Source of the DNA: Leclercia adecarboxylata
Lineage (GTDB): Bacteria > Pseudomonadota > Gammaproteobacteria > Enterobacterales > Enterobacteriaceae
Direction of reading: 5' to 3'
NCBI GenBank assembly: GCA_002360945.1
Contig: DERO01000033.1
Span: 711 to 64,710, forward strand
Length of the DNA stretch: 64,000 bases
The first letter of the stretch is position 1. Each line of letters opens with the position of its first letter. Made by a program: the position numbers and the translations under genes. The notes under the pieces are model-generated. The model had not been told where the DNA came from. It ran no database searches and saw only the letters and a list, made by a program, of their open reading frames with translations. Below, piece after piece: positions 55,968-64,000 of this stretch.

Positions 55968-57878
55968 TTACTCCGGCTGCGACGCGGCCAGGAAGCGCAC
56001 CGCGCGATCGATATCCCGGGTACGCGGTGCCGGCGGCAGGCTGGCGACAAAGGTGGCCCCGTACGGGCGCATCACCAGCCGGTTATCGCAGATCACCAGC
56101 ACCCCGCGATCGTCCACGTCGCGGATCAGGCGCCCTACCCCCTGCTTGAGGGTGATGACCGCATCCGGAAGCTGCACCTCGTCAAAGGGATCGCCGCCGC
56201 GCAGACGGCAGTCTTCCATCCGCGCCTTCAGCAGCGGATCGTCCGGCGAGGTAAAGGGCAGCTTGTCGATGATCACCAGCGACAGGGCGTCGCCGCGCAC
56301 GTCTACCCCTTCCCAGAAGCTGCTGGTCGCCACCAGCAGAGCGTTGCCCGCGGTAACAAACTGTTGGAGAAGTTGACCTTTGCTGGTTTCCCCCTGCAAC
56401 AGCACCGGCAGGGTCATGGTGGCGCGGAACTGCTCCGCCAGGTCGCGCATCATGGCGTGGGAGGTGCAGAGCATAAAGCAGCGGCCGTTGTTGGCCTCGA
56501 TCATCGGCTTGAGCATCGCCGCCAGATGACGGGCGGCACCGGGCTGATTGGGCAGCGGCAGATTTCGCGGCACACAGAGCAGCGCCTGGGTGGCGTAATC
56601 AAACGGGCTCGGCAGCAGCAGGGATTTGGCCTCTGTGATACCGAGACGTTCGGTAAAGTGGTGCAGATCGTCGTTAACCGACAGCGTGGCGGAGGTAAAA
56701 ATCCAGCTGCCCGGCTTTTGCGCCATCACGTCCTGGAACTTATCGGCCACGGTAAGCGGCGTCAGGGCGAGGGTAAAATGGCGCGAGTTGCATTCGTACC
56801 AGTAGCTGTAGCCTGGCTGGTTAAACTCTTTCAGCCGTTTCAGGCGGGCGCGGTAGAGCGTGGCGCGCTCGAAGGCAGCATCCAGCAGCGCCGAGCGGCC
56901 CAGAGAGAGCTTCGCCACGTCATAGCAGAGCTCCAGGGCATCATCGAGCAGCAGCAGCGCGCGCTGAATATGCTGATCGGCCAGCAGTTCGCGCAGGTTG
57001 CCGCGATAGCCGGGATCGCCGAGCTGCATGCGGAAATCCTGGGTGCTTTGTGCCAGACGGTCGGCGCACTTCTGCAGCTGCTGGGTATCTTTCAGTTCGG
57101 TGCGGTAGGCAATGGTGAAATCTTTCGCCAGGTCCAGCAGTTGGCGGCTGGAGAGGGACTGGCCGAAATACTGGCTGGCGATATCCGGGAGCTGATGGGC
57201 TTCATCGAAGATCAGCACGTCGGCCTCGGGGATCAGCTCGCCAAAGCCGCCCTCTTTCACCACCATATCCGCGAGGAACAGGTGATGGTTGACCACCACG
57301 ACGTCGGCATCCATCGCCGTTTTACGCGCTTTGACCACGAAGCAGTCTTTATACATTGGGCAGTCGCTGCCGAGGCAGTTGTCGTTGGTGCTGGTGACCA
57401 GCGGCCAGGCGGCGGAGTCTTCGGCCACGCTGGCGCAGGTGCTAATGTCCCCGTCCTGGGTCTGGTTGGCCCAGCTGCGCAAGATAATCACATCGCTGAG
57501 GGTCTGCACGGGCAGATCGCCTCCCGCCAGCGCCTGCTGTTCGAGTCGTTCAATACAGAGGTAGTTGGAGCGCCCTTTCAGCAGGGCCAGTCGGCCTTTG
57601 TATTTCAGCGCTTTGGCGACGGTAGGCAGATCGCGGCTGTAGAGCTGATCCTGCAAGGCTTTTGAGCCGGTGGAGATGATCACTTTCTTTTTGGCGCGCA
57701 GCGCGGGCGCGAGGTAGGCATAGGTTTTACCGGTGCCGGTGCCGGCTTCCACCACCAGCGGCCGGGCGCTGTCGATGGCCTCGGCCACCGCGTGCGCCAT
57801 CTGACGCTGCGGCTCGCGCGGCTTAAAGCCGGGAATTGCCTTTGCTAACTGTCCGTCTGCTGCGAAATCGTCTGCCAC
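55968..57878 (-). CDS. yoaA: XPD-family ATP-dependent DNA helicase YoaA
   Basis: A 636-residue superfamily 2 helicase with GTG start (AGGGGG upstream) and the E. coli length. Walker A VEAGTGTGKTYAYLAPAL; DEAH box LIFDEAHQLPDIA; Fe-S cysteines in NYLCIERLE, ISTCASV, CLGSDCPMYKDC. Motif VI: TLKQGVGRLIRD. In E. coli it joins HolC for repair at stalled forks. Divergent from yoaB. Confidence 0.96.
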   Translation of the reverse strand: MADDFAADGQLAKAIPGFKPREPQRQMAHAVAEAIDSARPLVVEAGTGTGKTYAYLAPALRAKKKVIISTGSKALQDQLYSRDLPTVAKALKYKGRLALLKGRSNYLCIERLEQQALAGGDLPVQTLSDVIILRSWANQTQDGDISTCASVAEDSAAWPLVTSTNDNCLGSDCPMYKDCFVVKARKTAMDADVVVVNHHLFLADMVVKEGGFGELIPEADVLIFDEAHQLPDIASQYFGQSLSSRQLLDLAKDFTIAYRTELKDTQQLQKCADRLAQSTQDFRMQLGDPGYRGNLRELLADQHIQRALLLLDDALELCYDVAKLSLGRSALLDAAFERATLYRARLKRLKEFNQPGYSYWYECNSRHFTLALTPLTVADKFQDVMAQKPGSWIFTSATLSVNDDLHHFTERLGITEAKSLLLPSPFDYATQALLCVPRNLPLPNQPGAARHLAAMLKPMIEANNGRCFMLCTSHAMMRDLAEQFRATMTLPVLLQGETSKGQLLQQFVTAGNALLVATSSFWEGVDVRGDALSLVIIDKLPFTSPDDPLLKARMEDCRLRGGDPFDEVQLPDAVITLKQGVGRLIRDVDDRGVLVICDNRLVMRPYGATFVASLPPAPRTRDIDRAVRFLAASQPE

Positions 57879-58005
57879 TCTGCCCCCTGTATTTTTGCAC
57901 AGGGGATTATGTCAGGCCGCTCGCCCTCGCGCCAGTCGAGAGTGACGCAGGCAAAACAATATGGCAGTCTTGCCTGCTGAAACAGACACTCACGAGGAAA
58001 CGTAA

Positions 58006-58350
58006 ATGACAATTGTGCGCATTGATGCCGAAGCCCGCTGGTCAGATGTGGTGATCCACAACCAGACCCTGTACTACACCGGCGTTCCGGCCAATCTGGA
58101 AGCCGACGCCTATGAGCAGACCGCCAATACCCTGGCGCAGATCGACGCGGTGCTGGAAAAACAGGGCAGCGACAAGTCACGCATTCTGGATGCGACCATT
58201 TTCCTGGCAAATAAAGACGATTTTGCGGCGATGAACAAAGCCTGGGATGAGTGGGTGGTGGCGGGTCACGCGCCTGTACGCTGCACGGTACAGGCGACGC
58301 TGATGAAACCGCAGTATAAGGTTGAGATTAAGATTATCGCCGCAGTATAA
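58006..58350 (+). CDS. yoaB: RidA-family protein
   Basis: A 114-residue RidA/YER057c-like protein: TLYYTGVPANLEADAYEQT, DATIFLANKDDFAAMNKAWD, APVRCTVQATLMKPQYKVEI with the conserved Arg. Likely trims reactive imines/enamines; exact substrate unknown. AGGAAA before ATG. Confidence 0.95.
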   Translation: MTIVRIDAEARWSDVVIHNQTLYYTGVPANLEADAYEQTANTLAQIDAVLEKQGSDKSRILDATIFLANKDDFAAMNKAWDEWVVAGHAPVRCTVQATLMKPQYKVEIKIIAAV

Positions 58351-58355
58351 GGGCG

Positions 58356-58541
58356 TTACTCCTCTTCATCCTCATCTTCAAAACGCGCCACGATCCGCTC
58401 GCCGGTATGGGTGGCGCGCAGCTCTTCTGCCACCTGGGAAATAGCCTGTCCGCTGCTCATCCCCTGGGACATCAGCTCCTGAATGCGCTCGACGGCCTTT
58501 TGCTGCTGGTCGTGGCTCAGTGAAGGTAAACCTGCAAACAT
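58356..58541 (-). CDS. yoaH: UPF0181 small protein
   Basis: A 61-residue acidic protein ([20 protein letters not shown], ending EDEDEEE). AGGAG precedes the ATG at 58541. A YoaH homologue of unknown function. Convergent to yoaB and divergent from pabB, as in E. coli. Confidence 0.94.
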   Translation of the reverse strand: MFAGLPSLSHDQQQKAVERIQELMSQGMSSGQAISQVAEELRATHTGERIVARFEDEDEEE

Positions 58542-58602
58542 CGTCAACTCCTGCTAAATTATCAGCGCTAATTATTTCACGCTGCCCGGTAGTCTACCAC
58601 CC

Positions 58603-59955
58603 ATGAACCCGTTATCCCCCACTGTTTTGACATTACCCTGGCGTCCTGACGCTGCAGAATTCTGGTTTGCGCCAATAAGCCATCTGCCGTGGGCGATGCT
58701 GCTGCATTCCGGCCATGCGGATCACCCCTACAGCCGCTTTGACATTCTGGCGGCCGACCCGCGTTCCACGCTGGTGACCCACGGGACGGATACGCTGATT
58801 GACGGTATTCACTCTGACGCCTGCCCGCTGAGTCTGCTCCAGCAGGCCATAGATGAAATGAACCTGGCCTGCACACCGAACCCGGACCTGCCCTTCCAGG
58901 GCGGCGCGCTGGGGTTGTTCGGCTACGACCTCGGTCGCCGCTTCGAACAGTTGCCTGAGCTGGCCGAGCGCGACATCACCCTGGCGGACATGGCCGTGGG
59001 CCTGTACGACTGGGCAGTGGTGGTCGATCACCACCAACAGCGGGTGTCGCTGGTCTGTCATGGCGATGCGGAGGCCCGACTGGCGTGGCTCGAATCACAA
59101 CGTGCGCCCGACAATCTGCCCGCGTTTCACCTGATCTCCGACTGGCAGGCCAATATGACTGCGGCGGAGTACCACGAGAAATTCGATCGCGTGCAGGCGT
59201 TTCTGCACAGCGGCGACTGCTACCAGGTCAATCTGGCCCAGCGTTTTCAGGCCCGCTATGAGGGTGACGAGTGGCAGGCCTTTACCCGGCTGAATGCCAA
59301 CAACCGCGCCCCGTTCAGCGCCTTTTTGCGTCTTGAAGAGGGGGCTATCCTGAGCCTGTCCCCGGAGCGTTTTATTCATCTGGCGGAAGGCACCATTCAG
59401 ACCCGGCCGATCAAAGGCACCCTGCCGCGCCTCGCGGATGCAAAGGCCGATCGCCAGCAGGCGGAAAAACTGGCCGCCTCGCCGAAGGATCGCGCCGAGA
59501 ACCTGATGATTGTCGATCTGATGCGCAATGACATTGGCCGGGTGGCGGAGCCAGGAAGCGTGCAGGTGCCGGAGCTGTTCGTGGTGGAGCCCTTCCCTGC
59601 GGTGCATCACCTGGTGAGCACCATTACCGCTCGCCTACCGCCTGCGCAGAGCGCGTGCGATCTGTTGCGCGCCGCCTTCCCGGGCGGGTCGATCACCGGC
59701 GCGCCAAAAGTGCGGGCAATGGCGATCATCGATGAGCTGGAGCCACATCGCCGTAACGCCTGGTGCGGCAGCATCGGCTATCTCAGCCTGTGCGGCGGCA
59801 TGGATACCAGCATCACCATCCGCACCCTGACGGCGGTGGCCGGACAAATTTACTGTTCCGCAGGCGGTGGGATCGTGGCTGACAGCCAGGCCGCAGCGGA
59901 ATACCAGGAAACTTTTGATAAAGTGAATCGTATTCTGCAACAACTGGAGCGCTAA
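58603..59955 (+). CDS. pabB: aminodeoxychorismate synthase component I
   Basis: A 450-residue chorismate-binding enzyme that, with PabA, makes 4-amino-4-deoxychorismate for folate. The catalytic Lys is in RPIKGTLPR. Chorismate-fold motifs: CYQVNLAQRFQ, PERFIHL, DLMRNDIGRVAEPGS, and FPGGSITGAPKVRAM. Its length is as in E. coli. Confidence 0.97.
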   Translation: MNPLSPTVLTLPWRPDAAEFWFAPISHLPWAMLLHSGHADHPYSRFDILAADPRSTLVTHGTDTLIDGIHSDACPLSLLQQAIDEMNLACTPNPDLPFQGGALGLFGYDLGRRFEQLPELAERDITLADMAVGLYDWAVVVDHHQQRVSLVCHGDAEARLAWLESQRAPDNLPAFHLISDWQANMTAAEYHEKFDRVQAFLHSGDCYQVNLAQRFQARYEGDEWQAFTRLNANNRAPFSAFLRLEEGAILSLSPERFIHLAEGTIQTRPIKGTLPRLADAKADRQQAEKLAASPKDRAENLMIVDLMRNDIGRVAEPGSVQVPELFVVEPFPAVHHLVSTITARLPPAQSACDLLRAAFPGGSITGAPKVRAMAIIDELEPHRRNAWCGSIGYLSLCGGMDTSITIRTLTAVAGQIYCSAGGGIVADSQAAAEYQETFDKVNRILQQLER

Positions 59956-59958
59956 CTG

Positions 59959-60537
59959 GTGAATACCCACGACCTGACACTCGACAACTTTTTATCGCGT
60001 TTTCAGCTTCTGCGCCCGCAGGTGAACAGCACGTCGTTGAACCAGCGTCAGGCAGCGGTGCTGATCCCGGTGGTTCGTCGGGAGCAGCCGGGCCTGCTGT
60101 TAACCCGGCGCTCGGCGAAGCTGCGTAAGCATGCCGGTCAGGTGGCGTTTCCCGGCGGCGCGGTGGACAGCACCGACGCCTCGTTAATTGCCGCCGCCCT
60201 GCGCGAAGCCGAGGAAGAGGTGGCGATCCCGCCGCACAAGGTGGAGGTGATTGGCGTCCTGCCTCCGGTGGACAGTGTGACCGGTTTTCAGGTGACACCG
60301 GTGGTGGGCATTATCCCGCCGGATCTGCACTATCACGCCAGCGTGGACGAAGTGGAATCGGTGTTTGAAATGCCGCTGGCGGAAGCCCTGCGTCTGGGCC
60401 GTTATCATCCGCTGGATATTCAACGCCGCGGGCACGATCATCGGGTGTGGCTCTCCTGGTATCAGCATTATTTTGTCTGGGGCATGACCGCGGGAATTAT
60501 TCGCGAGCTGGCGCTGCAGATCGGCCTGAAACCTTGA
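59959..60537 (+). CDS. nudL: Nudix CoA-pyrophosphatase-like hydrolase
   Basis: A 192-residue Nudix protein (YeaB) with GTG start 3 bp after pabB. The Nudix/CoA motif is [15 protein letters not shown] followed by [11 protein letters not shown]-terminal [20 protein letters not shown]. Likely hydrolyses CoA or nucleotide diphosphates. Coupled to pabB. Confidence 0.96.
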   Translation: MNTHDLTLDNFLSRFQLLRPQVNSTSLNQRQAAVLIPVVRREQPGLLLTRRSAKLRKHAGQVAFPGGAVDSTDASLIAAALREAEEEVAIPPHKVEVIGVLPPVDSVTGFQVTPVVGIIPPDLHYHASVDEVESVFEMPLAEALRLGRYHPLDIQRRGHDHRVWLSWYQHYFVWGMTAGIIRELALQIGLKP

Positions 60538-60720
60538 CTATACTTTACATTCGCCGCTTTTTTGCGCCTTTGCGATCTGCCTCCCGCTATTAGTTAAATC
60601 CGCTCCAGGCATTAGTTAAATTCATGTGAATAGTTAAGCTGACGGCAGGCTTCCCTCTTACACTATGCGAAGTTATTACATCGTTACTGGAAACCCGGTA
60701 ACCCTGTCAGGAGTGTTAAA

Positions 60721-62085
60721 GTGATTAGTATATTCGACATGTTCAAAGTGGGGATTGGTCCCTCTTCTTCCCACACTGTAGGGCCGATGAAGGCCGGTAA
60801 ACAGTTCGTCGATGACCTGGTCGAAAAAGGATTACTGGACAGCATTACCCGCGTGGCCGTGGACGTTTATGGTTCACTGTCGTTAACGGGTAAAGGCCAC
60901 CACACCGATATCGCCATTATTATGGGTCTGGCCGGAAATATGCCGGACACCGTAGATATTGACGCCATTCCGGCGTTTATCCGCGACGTGGAAACGCGCG
61001 GTCGTCTGCTGCTGGCGAATGGCCGGCAGGAAGTGGATTTCCCACAGGACGACGGCATGCGTTTTCGCAGCGACAACCTCTCGTTGCATGAGAACGGGAT
61101 GCAGATCCACGCCTTCAGCGGCGACAAAGTGGTCTACAGCAAAACCTATTACTCCATCGGCGGCGGCTTTATCGTCGACGAAGAGCATTTCGGCCAGGAC
61201 GCGACGGGCGACGTGCAGGTGCCTTACCCGTTCAAATCGGCGAAAGAGATGCTGGATTACTGCCATGAGACCGGCCTGTCCCTCTCCGGCATGGTGATGC
61301 AGAACGAGCTGGCGCTGCACAGCAAGAAAGAGATTGAAGACTATTTTGCTAACGTCTGGCAGACCATGCGCGCCTGTATCGATCGCGGCATCAATACCGA
61401 AGGCGTGTTGCCGGGCCCGCTGCGCGTACCGCGTCGCGCCTCTGCCCTGCGCCGGATGCTGGTGACGACCGATAAGTACTCCAACGATCCGATGAACGTG
61501 ATCGACTGGGTCAACATGTTTGCCCTGGCGGTCAACGAAGAGAACGCCGCCGGTGGCCGCGTGGTCACGGCCCCGACGAACGGTGCCTGCGGTATCGTTC
61601 CGGCAGTGCTGGCCTACTACGATCACTTTATCGAATCGGTGAGCCCGGATATCTATATTCGCTACTTCCTCGCTGCGGGTGCGGTGGGCGCGCTCTATAA
61701 GATGAACGCCTCCATCTCCGGTGCAGAAGTGGGTTGTCAGGGTGAAGTGGGCGTGGCCTGCTCGATGGCGGCGGCCGGTCTGGCAGAACTGCTGGGCGCG
61801 AGTCCGGAGCAGGTGTGCGTGGCGGCGGAGATCGGCATGGAGCACAACCTCGGTCTGACCTGCGATCCGGTTGCCGGTCAGGTGCAGGTGCCGTGCATCG
61901 AACGTAACGCCATTGCCTCAGTGAAAGCGATCAACGCCTCACGTATGGCAATGCGCCGTACCAGCGAACCACGCGTCTCGCTGGATAAGGTGATCGAAAC
62001 CATGTACGAAACCGGCAAAGACATGAACGCCAAATACCGCGAAACCTCTCGCGGCGGCCTGGCCATCAAGGTGCAGTGCGACTAA
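60721..62085 (+). CDS. sdaA: L-serine deaminase 1
   Basis: A 454-residue [4Fe-4S] L-serine dehydratase converting serine to pyruvate and ammonia. GTG start as in E. coli. Motifs: [76 protein letters not shown]. Cluster Cys are in the C-terminal domain. The 60541-60720 gap holds its promoter. Confidence 0.97.
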   Translation: MISIFDMFKVGIGPSSSHTVGPMKAGKQFVDDLVEKGLLDSITRVAVDVYGSLSLTGKGHHTDIAIIMGLAGNMPDTVDIDAIPAFIRDVETRGRLLLANGRQEVDFPQDDGMRFRSDNLSLHENGMQIHAFSGDKVVYSKTYYSIGGGFIVDEEHFGQDATGDVQVPYPFKSAKEMLDYCHETGLSLSGMVMQNELALHSKKEIEDYFANVWQTMRACIDRGINTEGVLPGPLRVPRRASALRRMLVTTDKYSNDPMNVIDWVNMFALAVNEENAAGGRVVTAPTNGACGIVPAVLAYYDHFIESVSPDIYIRYFLAAGAVGALYKMNASISGAEVGCQGEVGVACSMAAAGLAELLGASPEQVCVAAEIGMEHNLGLTCDPVAGQVQVPCIERNAIASVKAINASRMAMRRTSEPRVSLDKVIETMYETGKDMNAKYRETSRGGLAIKVQCD

Positions 62086-62128
62086 TCCTCTGACTGCCCC
62101 CTGCGACTTTCGTCTTTCATACCTCCTT

Positions 62129-62155
62129 CGCCCATCTGGTACAGATGGGCGAATT
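62129..62155 (+). terminator. terminator of sdaA
   Basis: CGCCCATCTG and CAGATGGGCG form a 10-bp stem with a GTA loop, then AATTTTAT. Confidence 0.9.
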
Positions 62156-62248
62156 TTATGAACTTTTCTCGTTACCTGAAATAATGCCCACTACACTACC
62201 TGAGTTGCCACGGGCATTGGTGCCAGTGGTCTTTCGGGTGGCCGTGGC

Positions 62249-63841
62249 ATGCAAACAGCTCACAGGATAATTACCGATTATCGACGCAAACGCATTATCG
62301 TCTGTGCGGCGCTGTCACTTACCACCCTCGTTTGCACGCTAACCATTGGCTTTATTTCGCAGCGTAATTTAAATCAGGAATCAACCGCCACCTTCGTGTC
62401 GCACGCGGTCGAGACCCTGGATAAAATCCTTCAGCCGTTAGAGACCGGGCGCGACGTGGTGCAGCCGCTGATCGGCCTGCCCTGCGTGGAGGTCAATTTT
62501 TTGCTGCGTAAACAGGCCGCCTCCCTGCAAACCGTGCGCTCGATTGGCCTGATTAAGGACGGTATTCTCTACTGCTCCAGCATGTTCGGTAATCGCGATA
62601 TTCCCATCAGCCAGTTCCAGCCCCGGCTGCCCTCTTCCGAGCCTTTACTGCTTCTCACCGCCGACGAGGCCCTGCTGAAAGGCAGCCCGGTGCTGATCCA
62701 GTGGTATCCGGTATCCGGCGAAAGTGACGATGGGATGATGGAGATCGTGAATATCGATCTTATCGCCAGACTGTTGCTGGAGCCCCAACTGCCGATCATC
62801 AACGACGTTAACCTCAGCGTGGGCGGTAAGCATCTGAACCATGAGCGCCAGCTCTCGGATGCGCTGGTGTTTGACAGTGACGAGACGGTGTACCAGCAGG
62901 CCTCAAGCAATTTCCCGTTTACCATCACCGTTAATGGCCCTGGCCCGACGGATCTGGCCCTGAGAAATCTGCCCTCGCAGTTGCCGCTGGCGGCGATACT
63001 TACCATGCTGGTGGGTTATATCGCCTGGCTTGCTACCGCCAGCCGCATGAGTTTCACCCGGGAGATTAATTACGGGCTTGCTACCGGTGAGTTTGAGCTG
63101 TTTTGCCAGCCGCTGATCGATGCCAAAAAGCAGAATTGCATGGGAGTGGAAATTCTTCTGCGCTGGAACAACCCGCGGCAGGGGTGGATTTCCCCGGATA
63201 TCTTTATCCCGCTGGCGGAGGAGCATAACCTGATTGTTCCCCTGACCCGCTACGTACTGATCGAAACCGTCAGCCATCTGGCGATGTTTCCCACCGCATC
63301 GGGGTTTCATATTGGCATCAACGTGGCGGCGGAACATTTTCGCGACGGGATGCTTCTTCACGATCTGAACCGGGTGTGGTTCAGCGCCGAGCCCGCGCAG
63401 CAGCTGGTGATTGAGCTTACCGAGCGCGAAAGCCTGCTGGAGATGGATTACAACATTGTGGAGGCCCTGCATCAGAAGGGGGTCAAGCTGGCGATCGATG
63501 ATTTCGGCACCGGCAACAGCTCGCTGTCGTGGCTGGAGAAACTCAATCCGGAAGTGCTGAAAATTGATAAATCCTTCACCGCCGCGATTGGCACCGATGC
63601 CGTTAACTCGACGGTGACGGATATTATTATTGCTCTGGCCCAGCGCCTGAACATTGAACTGGTGGCCGAAGGGGTGGAGACCTGCGATCAGGCGAGACAT
63701 CTTCGCCTGCACGGCGTCGAAATTCTGCAGGGATTCCTGTATGCGCGGCCCATGCCGCTGCGGGATTTCCCGCAGTGGCTGGCGGAGAGTTCACCTCCGC
63801 CACCCCCTCACAACGGGAACATGATGCCGTTGTTACCCTGA
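62249..63841 (+). CDS. pdeD: CSS-motif c-di-GMP phosphodiesterase
   Basis: A 530-residue membrane PDE (YoaD). TM1 (17-37) and TM2 (about 250-268) enclose a periplasmic CSS domain with LPCVEVNF and ILYCSSMFG, a redox-sensitive Cys pair. The cytosolic EAL domain is intact: GVEILLRW, NVAAEHF, ELTERES, DDFGTGNSSL, KIDKSF, AEGVET. It degrades c-di-GMP, in E. coli promoting motility over cellulose. Pro-rich tail. Confidence 0.96.
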   Translation: MQTAHRIITDYRRKRIIVCAALSLTTLVCTLTIGFISQRNLNQESTATFVSHAVETLDKILQPLETGRDVVQPLIGLPCVEVNFLLRKQAASLQTVRSIGLIKDGILYCSSMFGNRDIPISQFQPRLPSSEPLLLLTADEALLKGSPVLIQWYPVSGESDDGMMEIVNIDLIARLLLEPQLPIINDVNLSVGGKHLNHERQLSDALVFDSDETVYQQASSNFPFTITVNGPGPTDLALRNLPSQLPLAAILTMLVGYIAWLATASRMSFTREINYGLATGEFELFCQPLIDAKKQNCMGVEILLRWNNPRQGWISPDIFIPLAEEHNLIVPLTRYVLIETVSHLAMFPTASGFHIGINVAAEHFRDGMLLHDLNRVWFSAEPAQQLVIELTERESLLEMDYNIVEALHQKGVKLAIDDFGTGNSSLSWLEKLNPEVLKIDKSFTAAIGTDAVNSTVTDIIIALAQRLNIELVAEGVETCDQARHLRLHGVEILQGFLYARPMPLRDFPQWLAESSPPPPPHNGNMMPLLP

Positions 63842-64000
63842 CTACTCTTCTTCGTCGTGGGCAGACTGCTCTTTAACAATGCGCACCAGATCCACGCGGT
63901 AATCATTGGCGGTCACGATCGTTATCTTCAGCGGCGGTACTTCAAGCACATCGCCGGAACGCGGGATTTGACCGTTAACGGCAATCACCAGACCGGCCAC
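63842..64000 (-). CDS. yoaE: C-terminal end of a TerC/CBS/CorC membrane protein
   Basis: The minus-strand frame is open from the window edge to TAG at 63844-63842, 52 residues. It has the CorC/HlyC transporter-associated fold end: VAGLVIAVNGQIPRSGDVLE, VTANDYRVDLVRIVKEQ, acidic tail. The position after pdeD is that of E. coli yoaE, which suggests the name. Confidence 0.8.
   Translation of the reverse strand: MAGLVIAVNGQIPRSGDVLEVPPLKITIVTANDYRVDLVRIVKEQSAHDEEE

Noticed and set aside
55494..57665. A 723-codon open frame on the plus strand
   Set aside because: It lies entirely antisense to yoaA and tsaB, which have clear motifs and family lengths. It is a GC-driven shadow with no start signal.

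Overview
The window is a chromosomal segment of a gammaproteobacterium of the Enterobacteriaceae. The right half (about 33.7-64 kb) keeps the enterobacterial core order treA-ymgE-ycgR-emtA-ldcA-cvrA-dadX-dadA-ycgB-fadR-nhaB-dsbB-ycgN-ycgM-ycgL-minCDE-rnd-fadD-yeaY-tsaB-yoaA-yoaB-yoaH-pabB-nudL-sdaA-pdeD-yoaE. Proteins are close to, but clearly different from, E. coli. REP-like repeats and a catabolic cluster of the kind known from plant- and soil-associated Enterobacter suggest Enterobacter or a near relative (Lelliottia, Leclercia). The genus is an inference.

The left half is accessory. At 1-6.5 kb, read leftwards, lies a type I secretion operon: TolC-like outer-membrane protein, LapB-like ABC exporter, HlyD-like adaptor, then the N-terminal 555 residues of a giant cadherin-repeat adhesin of BapA type that runs off the left edge. 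At 6.9-9.7 kb two remnants of the same small tyrosine recombinase, in the same orientation and with a shared 31-bp repeat, flank a divergent MFS transporter / Lrp-type regulator pair. At 10.1-12.5 kb an AT-rich two-gene unit encodes an EAL-only protein and a membrane GGDEF diguanylate cyclase with a periplasmic sensor region.

The centre (12.6-28.3 kb) is the most striking part: a complete iac cluster for catabolism of the plant hormone indole-3-acetic acid (IAA). iacH, iacA, B, I, C, D, E, F and G lie head-to-tail with an MHS-family transporter and the catechol branch catI, catJ, pcaD, catB, catC, catA, about 13 kb on one strand. A MarR-type regulator (iacR) and a divergent ACS-family MFS permease stand at the upstream end. 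Together these genes can take IAA to catechol and then to 3-oxoadipyl-CoA. Only the final thiolase is not in the window.

Between this cluster and treA (28.3-33.5 kb) lie a GC-rich multi-hairpin non-coding block, a NepI-like efflux permease with a divergent AraC regulator, an orphan phage antirepressor-like gene, and a DUF1264 lipoprotein / metallo-beta-lactamase-fold pair.

In the core half, regulatory sites can be read directly: a sigma-28 promoter before ycgR, a CRP site before dadA, FadR-like operators before fadD and in the fadR-nhaB gap, the UUG start and stem-loop/U-tract leader of rnd, and many bidirectional terminators. I found no tRNA, rRNA, CRISPR array or intact insertion sequence.
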